Shown here: piece after piece, positions 46,616 through 56,975 of the stretch
Layout of the letters: the number at the start of each line of letters is the position of its first letter
How positions within the stretch are numbered: the stretch's first letter is position 1
Assembly: GCF_002865645.1 (NCBI RefSeq)
Contig: NW_020194562.1
Location: forward strand, 620,001-684,000
Length of the DNA: 64,000 bases
Direction: 5' to 3'
From: Hyaloscypha bicolor E
Taxonomy: Eukaryota; Ascomycota; Leotiomycetes; Helotiales; Hyaloscyphaceae
Notes under the pieces: generated by a model
The model's input: the letters and a program-made list of their open reading frames with translations, nothing else
Database searches by the model: none
What the model was told of the DNA's origin: nothing
Position numbers and translations under genes: made by a program

Positions 46616-47116
46616 GATCAGCTTATTCCACGTCGAATGAGTAGATATATGAATACAGTCTTAATGGACCCTAAGTTGTGTTTGTCTTGGCTGAGCCGGC
46701 GCGCCATGCTGCTACTACTATGCAGCAGCGAAGTTTGTCTTCTATACTGGGACATTTCTCTTATTTCGATGCAGACAGAAACTGAAAGTCGTGTGCGTCA
46801 CAAGAGGGCAACTTCGTGATGGCGGGGGGATCAAAAACAAGAGTGAGAGGAAGGAAGAAGTGTTTCGGAAAGTTAGTTAAAGCCCGAGCGACACGTGATA
46901 TCGCCACTTCAGCCCGAACGACCTCAACTGTCCCTCAACCCTCGGGGACAAGACGAACACGCAATTTGTCCCATATTTACTCTCGTCTCTGACATCCGGA
47001 AGATCGCCTCGGCGCGCATCTCTGGCTCAAAGAGTGTCACCACGGCCCCACCAGCGTTGCAGCCTACATTTGCAACCGTCCCACCTCAGACTCTCAGAGT
47101 GACCTTACCCCCTGAC
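46616..47116. promoter_or_regulatory. Divergent promoter region of transporter and Zn2Cys6 regulator
   Basis: About 500 bp between the transporter ATG and the regulator ATG. Zn2Cys6 proteins often bind CGG-type sites; CGG occurs here in several places but no clear inverted CGG pair stands out. Confidence 0.4.
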
Positions 47117-49388
47117 ATGTCTCCTCCGGTGCCTTCTCAATTCTCTCAGCCATCGAAGCCACAGAGGGTATTGGCATGTGTACGCTGTCAGCACCGGAAG
47201 GTGAAGTGCGATCGCTGCTTTCCCTGCTCAAATTGCAAAGCGTCCAATGCACAATGTGTGCCGGCGACGCTGACCCCACGCGGCAGGCGGAAACGTCGAT
47301 TTCCCGAGCGAGAGCTTCTTGAACGCCTTCGCAAGTACGAGGACTTGCTCCGGCAAAATAGTATCAACTTTGAACCGCTCCACAAGGACGCAGCTGGGAA
47401 GATGGGATCTCCCAACGCGCATAGAGAGAACGAATCGGATGATGAGCACCCCGGGGCTCTCGGTGCAGATCCGCCTTCCCCTGCAATAACCGTCAAGTCT
47501 GAAAGAGTATATGAAGCCAAGTAAGTGCTCTCCAAGAACCCAGTGCAAGCTTGCTAAACCTCCCAGGAACTTCTTGCACGCCCTGAATTCAGGAGTAAGT
47601 CTGGATCATGTGTAATTTCAAGTCTAGGGCAGTTGACAATTGAAACAGTACCACGACTCCGACGACAGTGATTGTTCACACGATGATGTGCGTGAGGTGG
47701 TGTTCAGGAAGAGTTGGGTCCAGTTATTTGGCGACAATGACTACCTCCTATTTGGCTCCCCCAATGCCAACGTCGACCTCTCTACTCTGCACCCCGAACC
47801 AGTCCAGATCTTCCGACTATGGCAAATGTACCTGGAAAATGTTGACCCGCTGCTCAAGGTCACACATGCTCCCAGCATGCAAGGACACATCATAGAAGCT
47901 GCCAGCAGCGTCTCAAATATCAACCCTAACCTCGAAGCGCTCATGTTTAGCATCTATTCCATGGCCATTCTTAGTCTCGCCGTGGATGACTGCCAGGTTA
48001 TATTTGGTTCGTCTCAGGAGGACCTTTTAACGAGGTTCCAGTTCGGCTGTCGGCAAGCTTTACTTAATTGTGGCTTTTTACGGTCTGTTGATCGTGACTG
48101 CTTGACTGCATTATATCTCTACTTAGTAAGTCAGTCCGGTGGTTATGTTTATGCTTTCTGATAATTTTAGGTATCGGTCAGACCTCGGACAGTCCCTCAG
48201 TCTCTCTCTGCAATGCTTGGGGTCGCGATTCGGATTGCACAACGCATGGGTATTCATAGCGAGTCTGCGTTAGCAAGATGCCCCGCTCTCGAGGCCGAAC
48301 TGCGCCGAAGACTCTGGTGGTCGCTTGTACTCTTCGACACTCGCATTAGCGAAATGGCTGAGCACAAGATATCAACGCTAGCCCCGACCTGGGACTGCAG
48401 GATCCCGCTCAATGTGAGTGATTCTGACCTGCGCTCAGAGATGAAAGAGCCACCATCCGTTCAAGGGAAGGCCACGGACGCACTGTTTGCGGTTGTACGC
48501 AGCGAACTTGGAGACTTTGTCCGCCACACGATGTTCCACCTTGACTTTACTAGTCCGGCTCTGAAGCCCATCGTTCCAGAAGTCGCTGATCTGGCCACCC
48601 TGGAAAGACTAATTAACGAAAGATATCTCAAGTTCTGTGACGAAGAGAACCCACTCCACTTCATGACGATTTGGTGGACGCGATCATATCTTGCTAAATG
48701 CCGCCTCTTGGAACACCATTCAAAATATTCTAGCTTATTTGTGCCCCAAACAGACGCTCAGCGCGACGCTTTAATTTCCATTGCGATTCTTATGCTTGAG
48801 TGCGACACGAAGCTCAGAAACTCGCCTCTCACCAAACCCTTCCGTTGGCTGGTTCACCTCCACTTTGCAGCCCCCGCATACCTTCAAATCGTCCAGGACC
48901 TAAAAATGCGGCCAAGCTGCGAGCTAGCTGAACAAGCTTGGGAGGCTATGAGTGACAACTTTGAGGCCGTATTCGTTTTTGTAAAGGAAGACGACGAGAG
49001 CCCTATCTTCAGAATTTTTACGAAAATGGTCCTCCACGCCTGGGAGGCTCGTGAGGCCACTTTCAGTGAGCCTTTGACGCCACCAAGGATTGTTTCATCC
49101 ATGAGACATCGACTGGCTCAAATAGGGCAAAAGACACAGATTGTACAACAACCCAACGGTAGTATGGGCACTGGCCCTGACCACTTTCCAATGTCGATGG
49201 ACCTTGTTAGCAATTGCATGTCGTACACCATCGGAGAGCAAGGCGGGTATGGAGGAATTGTGCCTGGGGCATACACCGATATGCCCGGACTTCCGCCGAT
49301 ATCCGTTGATGTTAATCCTTTAGACTGGGCTGCGATGGACTGGGGGTTTGGGGGCATGTATTCAGAGGTCTGGAATGCGGAACTTTGA
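47117..49388 (+). CDS. Zn(II)2Cys6 transcription factor with fungal-specific regulatory domain
   Basis: Four exons: 47117-47520, 47567-47594, 47649-48125 and 48171-49388, in frame, 708 residues. Introns are 46, 54 and 45 nt with GTAAGT donors; the second exon is only 28 nt. The binuclear zinc cluster C21-x2-C-x6-C-x5-C-x2-C-x6-C47 (CVRCQHRKVKCDRCFPC) is followed by a basic linker and a short coiled coil (RELLERLRKYEDLLRQN). The middle-homology domain includes VAIRIAQRMGIHSE and ELRRRLWWSLVLFDTRISE, typical of the fungal_trans family. It lies divergently from the transporter and 2.7 kb from the monooxygenase, so it is the likely pathway regulator; that link is inference. The ATG at 47117 is the first to precede the zinc cluster in frame. 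Confidence 0.87.
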
Positions 49389-50158
49389 TGTTGATGACTT
49401 CCAGTAGTATAGGCCTAGACTCTACTCAATAACTCAATATAGTATGGAAGATATATCATTCTACATCATCCCCCTCCTTCGACTCCACATCTCGAATTCT
49501 AAAGGCCCGCATCCTTAAAATTCTTCCCCACATTAAACATTCATCTAACAAACAGCCCATCACCAACTCAAATGATGAATATTGTCGTTTCACAATCCGA
49601 GAGTGAGATGAGAACTTCTCCATGCAAGACATCTTGGACACGGAAAGAAGCTGACTGTTCCATCAAGTAAACGACTCCATTGATCATCGAAAGTGGGAAT
49701 ATCGACACAATAACTTGCTCATCTTCAACTCTTGTTGAGCTTCAGCTAACTTGTTTGGCAGCCATTCAGAGCTCGGCTTCTGGTGTCTGCTGAATGGACC
49801 ACAATTCTTGAGAGCAACCCCTTGAGCTGCAACACCGGCTGTGGCCGCCGCGCCGCATCATCAAATCATGATCTCAGAAAGAAAGTGTTTATAGTTTCGG
49901 TTGCATATAAGAAATAAAGCGATGGATGCCTATAATGAAGGCGTGAAATCCATGAGATGTTTTACAAAGTGACGTTGTCGAAGATTTCGCTACGAGGCCT
50001 GGACGCGTCGAAATAAGCTTAAATTTAGCGAGCATAGCGTGTCTCTGGGGCTTCGATGACCCTTCCATCTAGAATATTCAATTTCTCCTGATCCTGCACC
50101 ATGCTGCCAACAACACCTCCAATTACCCGCTATGCGTTTGATATAAAGCTCCTAAGGA
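49389..50158. other. Intergenic, no gene seen
   Basis: Normal-GC DNA between regulator and methyltransferase-like gene. No credible frame and no repeat noticed. Confidence 0.4.
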
Positions 50159-50929
50159 ATGAACATATCTCTTCGACTTCTACACGCCATCCGAATGCTC
50201 TCTGCGATACGCCCACCTCGGACAATGTCCTCTCCACCCCTCTATAAAACCAACCCCCTTCCACGATCCCTCTACCCGACACCCCTCGCCTACAAACATG
50301 CCGACTTCAGCAGACAGGATGAAAGCGCCGATTCTGAATGGTACGCGCAGCCACGTTTCGTACAACATATCGACGACCCCGCAATCGCATGCCTCAAATC
50401 ATACTACAGCACAATCATAAAGCCCAATCACAGCGTCCTCGACATCTGCTCTAGCTGGGTCTCACACCTCCCCGCAGAGCTCAAGCCACAAAGCATGGTC
50501 GGTTATGGGATGAACTACGCCGAACTATCGAAGAACCCACACTTGACGAAGTTCTCTGTGAAGGATTTGAATGTTATGCCGAGGTTGGAAGACGTTCCTG
50601 ATGGAACCATAGATACAGTGATTTGCAATGTTTCGGTCGATTATTTGACGAGGCCGGTGGAAGTGTTCAATGAGATGAAGAGGGTGCTGATAGGAGGAGG
50701 AACGGCGCATATGGCGTTTAGCAATAGGTGTTTCCCGACAAAGGTGGTCGGGAACTGGATGGGAATGAGTGATGAGGAGAGGAGGAGGTGGGTGGGTGGC
50801 TATTTTTGGGCGAGTGGGGGGTGGGAGGGTGTTGAAGAGGTGATATTGAAAGAGCAGAAAGAGGGGTTCCTGGGTGGATACGAGGATCCATTGTACGTGG
50901 TCAGAGGGATGAAAATGGCCACGAAATGA
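50159..50929 (+). CDS. SAM-dependent methyltransferase-like protein
   Basis: Single exon, 256 residues; alternative starts at Met12 and Met22 (MSSPPLYK). The central part has the class I methyltransferase layout: VLDICSSWVSHLP in place of motif I, with the usual glycines missing; a VGYGMN block; and then IDTVICNVSVDYLTRPVEVF, as in type-11 methyltransferases, followed by MKRVLIGGGTAHM. The C-terminal portion carries GGWEGVEEVIL. Similar proteins are common in fungi, plants and bacteria and are annotated only as methyltransferase-like. Lack of the GxGxG signature leaves activity uncertain. The N terminus is Arg/Leu-rich and may be an organelle targeting sequence if the first ATG is used. Confidence 0.75.
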   Translation: MNISLRLLHAIRMLSAIRPPRTMSSPPLYKTNPLPRSLYPTPLAYKHADFSRQDESADSEWYAQPRFVQHIDDPAIACLKSYYSTIIKPNHSVLDICSSWVSHLPAELKPQSMVGYGMNYAELSKNPHLTKFSVKDLNVMPRLEDVPDGTIDTVICNVSVDYLTRPVEVFNEMKRVLIGGGTAHMAFSNRCFPTKVVGNWMGMSDEERRRWVGGYFWASGGWEGVEEVILKEQKEGFLGGYEDPLYVVRGMKMATK

Positions 50930-51307
50930 AGGCGCAATCTTGGGAGCACTGCCGAGTCCGGACTGGTCACTTCTTTTCGCCAGAACCTTAAATCCGATAT
51001 TTGGAAAAGAACTCAACTTCCACCGGAGACACCTTTCCCAAGATCGTTGTTCTCGGCCGTTCGCCAAGCACGACGAACCGGGCCGATTGGCCGTGAAAGA
51101 TAGTGAAGTTGGGCTGGTGTTGAGAAACTGGGGACACAGCCACGACAAACCAGCCCACCCTACTCCCTACATCTTGGCAACAATTACCCAGCATAATACG
51201 GGACAACGTACTCCCGTAATCGCAGGGCACTATTCAAAACCTTTACCCGCCTTTAACTCATTCAAACAAAATTCCTTGACAGCTCAGCGGCAGCACAAGC
51301 AGTAGAG
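50930..51307. other. Intergenic, promoter side of the HET gene
   Basis: 378 bp with no gene; it must contain the promoter of the downstream gene. Confidence 0.4.
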
Positions 51308-54205
51308 ATGAAGAATACTTTTCGAAAGTTAAGAGGAAAGAAGGACAATGAAGAAGGCAATAGACGGGAGTCCAACGATGCACGAACTCAATCCGGACTT
51401 ACGTCTGCGCTGCAGAATATGAATCTCTCACCCGGATCTTCAACTGCTCAAAAACAACATGTCGGACAACAACCTGAGTCCTCAGGATCCAAAACTTCAC
51501 CCGGATCTTCCCCTGCTCAGAAACAACATGTTGAGCAACACCCTGCATCCTTTGGAGCAAAATATACTCCCTCCGGATCAACAAATGCTCCACAGACTGC
51601 GAAAGCATCCTCTCCCAGTACAGGGCGACTCAGTGGGCAAGGATCAGTTCCCTTTGAGCAACTTGCTGCGCTTCTAGCAGCACCAGCATCAAGTACAACC
51701 GTGGAAGAAGCAAAAGACCTCTGCAAAATACCACTACCACCACTTTGCGCAGTGTGCTGTAACTTTGACCCTTACCGCACTCCGCCAGATCACGACGAGA
51801 GCGAGGGCCCGAGATCGTGGGCCAGGACGGAGTATAACATCCCTGAAAGTATACCAGTCGGGAAGATCTCAATCCAGAAGTCGGAAGACTTGATCGAATC
51901 TGCGAAACGTGGATGTTTCTACTGCTCCATGGTCTTTGCAGCACTCGGTGCAGTAAGCCCTGGTTGGGACAGCGAGAAGTCATTCATCCATATCTTTCTA
52001 GCAGCAGGCTTGCCAGTATGTGTTCGACTGCAGTTTGGTGTGACATCCACTGTCGCTCTAGGGAAGGAAGAGATGCTCGAACTTGGTATCGAGCTGGAGG
52101 AGGGACAGGTCATGGACTTCGTCATGACTGTTGGCGATCCTAACAAACCAGCTATCGACGTGGAAATTTATCGACCTCAAGTTCCCCTCGATCAGAGAAC
52201 CGTTGCCTGTATGTGGTCCTTTTCTAACTCAACAAGAGCAAAGTGGCAAGTGCGCAACAGCTGACTGCCATGGCTAGATTTTGTCCTGGAACCACTTGTA
52301 GAGCACGTAGGCTTTGCAGAAGAGATACCAGGGCATGCCGCAGACGAAAAATGCTTCGACTTTATCAAAGAAAAAGTTGCACATTGAATAAAGGAGCATA
52401 AATGTGGCAGAGGTGGGCCTCTGCCTTTGCTTCCCGATCGCGTTGTTTGGATCGAAGCCAACCAAGGAACTGGCATTCAGCTCGTGGAGCCCAAAGATCT
52501 TCGTGCAAAGTACATCGCACTTAGGTCAGTCTCATTTTCTCGGAGCATTTATTGGTCCTCCGGAACGTATTCTGCGAGTTTGCCACCCCTTACCTAGGTA
52601 TAGAGCGCAAGGCACTCGCGAGGCATCGCATCAACTCCCAAATTGTACCCTTTGAAGCAATACTGATTCGAGATTCTTGGGCTTAGTTATTGCTGGGATC
52701 CCGTGACTCCAGACGCGTATCTCACAGACGCGTCCACATTCAATCAGAGGAAAGTCGGCATGTTATACGTTGACTTACCGCCTCTCATTCAAGATATTGT
52801 CAGCTGTGCCCGCAAGCTTGGGATTGAATACATTTGGATAGATCGGCTGTGCATCACTCAGGACGATGCCGAGGATGTGCATCGTCAGACACTTCAGATG
52901 GGGGAGATTTACGGAAATGCCACTCTGACTATTATAGCGCCGTCTGCCTCTTCTGAAAATGACCGCATTTTGGTTGATAGAGGTACCAAATGGCAGGCTT
53001 ATGGCCTTGCCTTGGATATCAATGGAATTGGCTCTCTGACGCTTCGATTCCGTCGGCGAACGCATCCCTTGGGCAAGGACGACACCGGGGCTGATTACGG
53101 CAAGACCTGTACAAGGGCTTGGTGTTGGCAGGAGCGGCTCCTCTCTGGGAGGACAATCTTTTATACACCTGGAGCTCTGAAGTTTGAATGCCATTGCCAT
53201 TCCATCTGGGAAGGGTTTGGTCAAGGCGTCACAAGCCATTCCTGGTCTGCGAAGCTTGACGACATATCGCACTATTCTTGGACAATGCTGGTGGAGGAAT
53301 ATACAAGCAGGGACATCACTCCCCCTTCCGATCGGCTTCCAGCTGTGGAGGCAGTCATGAAGCGCATTGAAAGAAGTCAAGGGTGGACTCCTCTTTGGGG
53401 TAGGTGAATTCCCTTGTGCTCAAATAACCCTCTTCAGATGTTTTGCGATGTGTTTCCACTCTTCAAGCGCGTGTTGAGAGGAGAGGACTCGCTACCTTCC
53501 GACAACGTCTATCGGGCAATGCTAACTCTGAAATCATTAGGAATATGGTCTAATATGCTCGTCGAAAGTCTCGGCTGGGAGTCCAGAGAGTCGGAGCAAA
53601 TCGGAATGCACGCGGCACGCATGAATCCAGGGCGCTACGCTCCAACTTGGAGTTGGGCTAGCGTCGATGGCCATATTTCCTACGTGTCTGGCAGACCCGT
53701 AGAAGGCTTTGGAATCAACCAAGTGGTATACGATCTGGAACTCCGAAAGCTCAATGCTGCCTCAGGCCTGATCACCGTCGTTGGCCACCTCGTTTTAGTC
53801 GAGCTCAGTTGTCGTATAGAGGCCGATGGGCTCTCGGAAACTGAAGCGGGTGAGGAGAAGGAGCTCAAGTATAAATACGAGGTACAAGGGGTTTACGCCG
53901 ATGCCAGTGGCCCGCAGGGATTTCCTATGAAACCCGACATTGCCCTGAAGCCATGGAGTGGTGATGTCAACGGGCGGCATATATCGACTGTCATCCGGGT
54001 ACCCTTTGGAGAGGCGATTCCGGAGAAGTCTTGGAACGCTGATTGCCTTTGCCTCTTGGTCAGCAAGAGCAGGCTGCGATGTCTTGTCCTCTTTCTCGGG
54101 GCCTCGCTGCTTGAATCTGGCGTTTGGGAGAGGCTTGGGATGGTGGAAGGGCTCCATCCTGGTATCTTCAGAAACTCTCAAAGGCAGACCATCAATATTG
54201 GTTGA
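51308..54205 (+). CDS. HET-domain (heterokaryon incompatibility) protein with one internal stop
   Basis: Four exons: 51308-52208, 52278-52524, 52687-53399 and 53541-54205, in frame, 842 codons. Introns are 69, 162 and 141 nt with GTATGT, GTCAGT and GTAGGT donors. A low-complexity N terminus with two SPGSS.AQKQHV repeats precedes LPPLCAVCCNFDP and CFYCSMVF, the zinc-ribbon-like start usual in these proteins. The HET domain follows: YIALS|YCWDP, LGIEYIWIDRLCITQDD and YGNATLTIIAPSAS, then TRAWCWQERLLSGR and YAPTWSWASVDG. HET proteins trigger self/nonself cell death in filamentous ascomycetes. Codon 337 (52385-52387) is TGA, inside the segment FIKEKVAH-stop-IKEHKCG, where a Cys is usual. It could be a null allele, a sequencing error, or an 87-nt intron at 52307-52393 that would skip it. 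Confidence 0.7.
51428..51570 (+). repeat. In-frame tandem duplication in the HET gene
   Basis: Two copies of about 72 bp encode the SPGSS.AQKQHV.Q.P unit near residues 40-88. They differ at several bases, so this is not an assembly duplicate. Confidence 0.7.
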
Positions 54206-55290
54206 TGTGTGACTGACTTTTGAGGTGTCAATTGAGGTTTGCAGCGCACACCGAGAGCCTGCATGTTCGAGGCGTTATTCAGCTGTACATTTTACAAGGG
54301 GGATGACAACAGCATCTTCCGTCTTTGAATTAGAAATGCGAGAATTCCCACTGGAAATTATTACAATTGTTCCGACTCACTCCGTGATATACAGCATCTC
54401 GATCCCGAGCTAAGAAGAGAACCTGGAGAACCCAACACTCATATCCTTTCAAACATCAGGTCACCTTCTGAATATCCACTCGAATCGGGAAATTCTCCGT
54501 CCGCCATAGGACGAGCGGACATGATGACATTCCAACTCCATCTTCAAGCAAAGTCACCTGCTTTGCCAAAACCAGCAAGCAAATGCACAATGTTCTATTT
54601 CTGGCCCCGATCTCGTACTCTTAACCTTGATTGTTTTGCCGGAACAAGATTTGGGGGGTTAAGCGAGGCTCGAACTCAGTCTACAAGGGACAACGGGGGT
54701 TGGACACAGGGCTTAACGGGACGCAATATATCCCGCTGACTGAAGACTCCCTTGCGGTTAAAAATTGCACATTTTATTACAGGCACGAGATTCAGACCCA
54801 CAGACCTCCAAAAGGTTGGTAGCACCAATCGCGAGCGAGCTGTTTCGGGGTCTCGGCCTCGATTTCGATACGACGTCGTAGATCGTTTGCGTGAACTGTT
54901 CGAGATTTGCTTGCCTCTCTTCGGCCATACTCTTGCGCCAAAATCCCCGTTTCGAGAAAACATATTCCTCTTTCCTCAGGGGCTAAGTGGAGGAGGAAAA
55001 TGCTTGTTCCTCACATTCTCGAAAAGAGGCGTTCCATTTCGATCCGGAATGTGGGCAGCTTACTGGCGAGAGTAGCAAAGTTTCTACTTTGGGTATACAG
55101 AGGACGGTATGGATAATATGAAGAATGCTTCTGACACTCGGATTTCGATATAAACTATCCCTCACAAACACCATCTCTTCTTAATGAACACCCATCCCGT
55201 TTCTTTGCTGGATTTGAAAAATCTCTTCATTCGTTTCGCTGTTAGCGTTTCGTTTCCTCTCTCTTTATTCGTTTTACAATTCGCACCGTC
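54206..55290. other. Intergenic, no gene seen
   Basis: About 1.1 kb. A minus-strand stretch near 54775-54830 has a tRNA-like 3' half (TTTTGGAGGTCTGTGGGTCT), but no partner half was found. No protein gene supported. Confidence 0.4.
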
Positions 55291-55839
55291 ATGGCGCCCC
55301 GTTTATCATTCAAGGCGTTCACACTCCTCGCCGTTACCGCTCTCCCAATTGTCTCGGCAATCGAAGTAGCGTCCGCCTCCTCGGATACTACTTGCTGGCA
55401 ATGCAAAGGCTGCTACAACGAAACAGCTTCCATCCAACCCCTTCAATTCAAGATTCTCCCTCCCTTAATCGAAGACACGAATAACGAGAACTGCCAGTCT
55501 GCATGTCTCGCAGCAGGACACCTTGTGAGTGGGACGGCAGATGCGTATAACTGCTGGTGCGACAACACGCTCAATGCGAAAAGCAACAAATTGCTTGAAT
55601 CATTCTGCAATGTTCCTTGCGATACTGTCACCTCAGAGATGTGTGGAGGATATTACGCTGTATCTGTATACTCGGACACATGTCTCTCGTCTCCTCCCGC
55701 GCCGTCGGAAACTATAACTATTACCACCGTCCCACAGCCAACTCCAACAAACATCCACACAGTCTACATAACCGCCATCGTGACCGGCCCGCAGACTCCG
55801 CAATACACGTCGGCGCGGACTTCAGTGATCTACGTGTAA
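55291..55839 (+). CDS. Small secreted WSC-like cysteine-rich protein
   Basis: Single exon, 182 residues. A clear signal peptide (LLAVTALPIVSA, cleavage near residue 23) is followed by one cysteine-rich unit: CWQCKGCYNE, then NCQSACLAAGHLVSGTADAY, CWCDNTL, CNVPC and MCGGYYAVSVYSD. The order GCY...C..AC...G...CWC...C...CGG...VY is that of a WSC domain with an unusual N terminus. A Pro/Thr-rich tail follows. There is no membrane anchor. It may bind wall or host glycans. It is a second, much shorter WSC-type secreted protein 17 kb from the three-WSC protein; they are not near-duplicates. It looks intact. Confidence 0.82.
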   Translation: MAPRLSFKAFTLLAVTALPIVSAIEVASASSDTTCWQCKGCYNETASIQPLQFKILPPLIEDTNNENCQSACLAAGHLVSGTADAYNCWCDNTLNAKSNKLLESFCNVPCDTVTSEMCGGYYAVSVYSDTCLSSPPAPSETITITTVPQPTPTNIHTVYITAIVTGPQTPQYTSARTSVIYV

Positions 55840-56783
55840 GCCCCGACTACCATGAATCCCTATAGCAGTGCGAGACAGCCGCCGGACAGAAGCACAACCA
55901 CTGTGAAGGCGCCGCAGAATACGTGTAGTTGATATTCTCTGTTTTTTGTTGAGCACGAATTGTGATTTTAGCCAGTACAGAAAATGTGTTAAATGGCGGC
56001 ATTTCCCTCATTTTGGGAGGGGCTACAGGTATGGTTCCTTTCATTGCCCCAAATAGCTGGATTTATGTATTTCTCTCCCGTAAATTGAAGGAATGGAAGG
56101 AGCGGAATATACTTTGAGAAAAGAAGCGGAGACTGATAATTCACAGCGGCGCTTAAATTACCAAAAGACATCGAATGGCAGTGTGGAACTCCACAATCAC
56201 CTCAGCACCCTCTGCCTCCTAGGACACAACAGATTCTTACTCCCTTGGCATCAAGGCTGAGACCGAGTCCTACTCCATATCCACGATCTACCGCACTCCC
56301 ACCCACACTGTGTACCAGGCTCGGCAACGATTGCTGAGTAATCGATTAGTAATCGATTGTGTATACCATTAATTAGCTATCGATTATAATCAATTGGTAA
56401 TCGATTACTAAACGATTGTTCTACCGCTTTTACCCCGCATCCCCCCATTTTTTTCTTCTCTCTCTCTCTTTTCTTCTCTCTCTCTCTTTTCTTCTCTCTT
56501 TTCTTATATTATTTTTTATAGAATAAATTCTAATAGATTTTATCTTTATATTATTTTAAGGATTATTCCATGAGAATTGAAATTATATAGATCTCATGAA
56601 CCTTATTTTAGATGATTTTGATTAATATATTTATTATTTATACACACAAGTTCATTTCTTTTGTAAAATTATTATAGAAATCTTTTTTAATCATATATTC
56701 CGTCCCTTTTATCTCTCTTCTTTTCTCTCTCTCTCTTCTTTTCTCTCTCTCTCTTCTTTTCTCTCTCTCTCTTCTTTTCTCTC
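55840..56783. other. Intergenic with simple repeats up to an assembly gap
   Basis: 56330-56425 carries six or more copies of AATCGATTA-like motifs, some inverted. From 56454 pyrimidine tracts of TTCTTCTCTCTCTCTC type begin. No gene seen. Confidence 0.5.
56715..56783. repeat. CT-rich tandem repeat, unit about 19-20 bp
   Basis: About four copies of TCTCTCTCTCTTCTTTTC run directly into the gap, so true length is unknown. Confidence 0.85.
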
Positions 56784-56948
56784 NNNNNNNNNNNNNNNNN
56801 NNNNNNNNNNNNNNNNNNNNNNNNNNNNNNNNNNNNNNNNNNNNNNNNNNNNNNNNNNNNNNNNNNNNNNNNNNNNNNNNNNNNNNNNNNNNNNNNNNNN
56901 NNNNNNNNNNNNNNNNNNNNNNNNNNNNNNNNNNNNNNNNNNNNNNNN
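56784..56948. other. Assembly gap, 165 N
   Basis: Run of N. It lies between a CT-rich tandem array on the left and a G20 run (56956-56975) on the right, which explains the failure to assemble. The true size may differ from 165. Confidence 0.98.
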
Positions 56949-56975
56949 GGACACTGGGGGGGGGGGGGGGGGGGG

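Noticed and set aside
54773..54830. tRNA-like 3' half on the minus strand
   Set aside because: No 5' half with A box at a suitable distance and T loop altered; not enough for a tRNA call.
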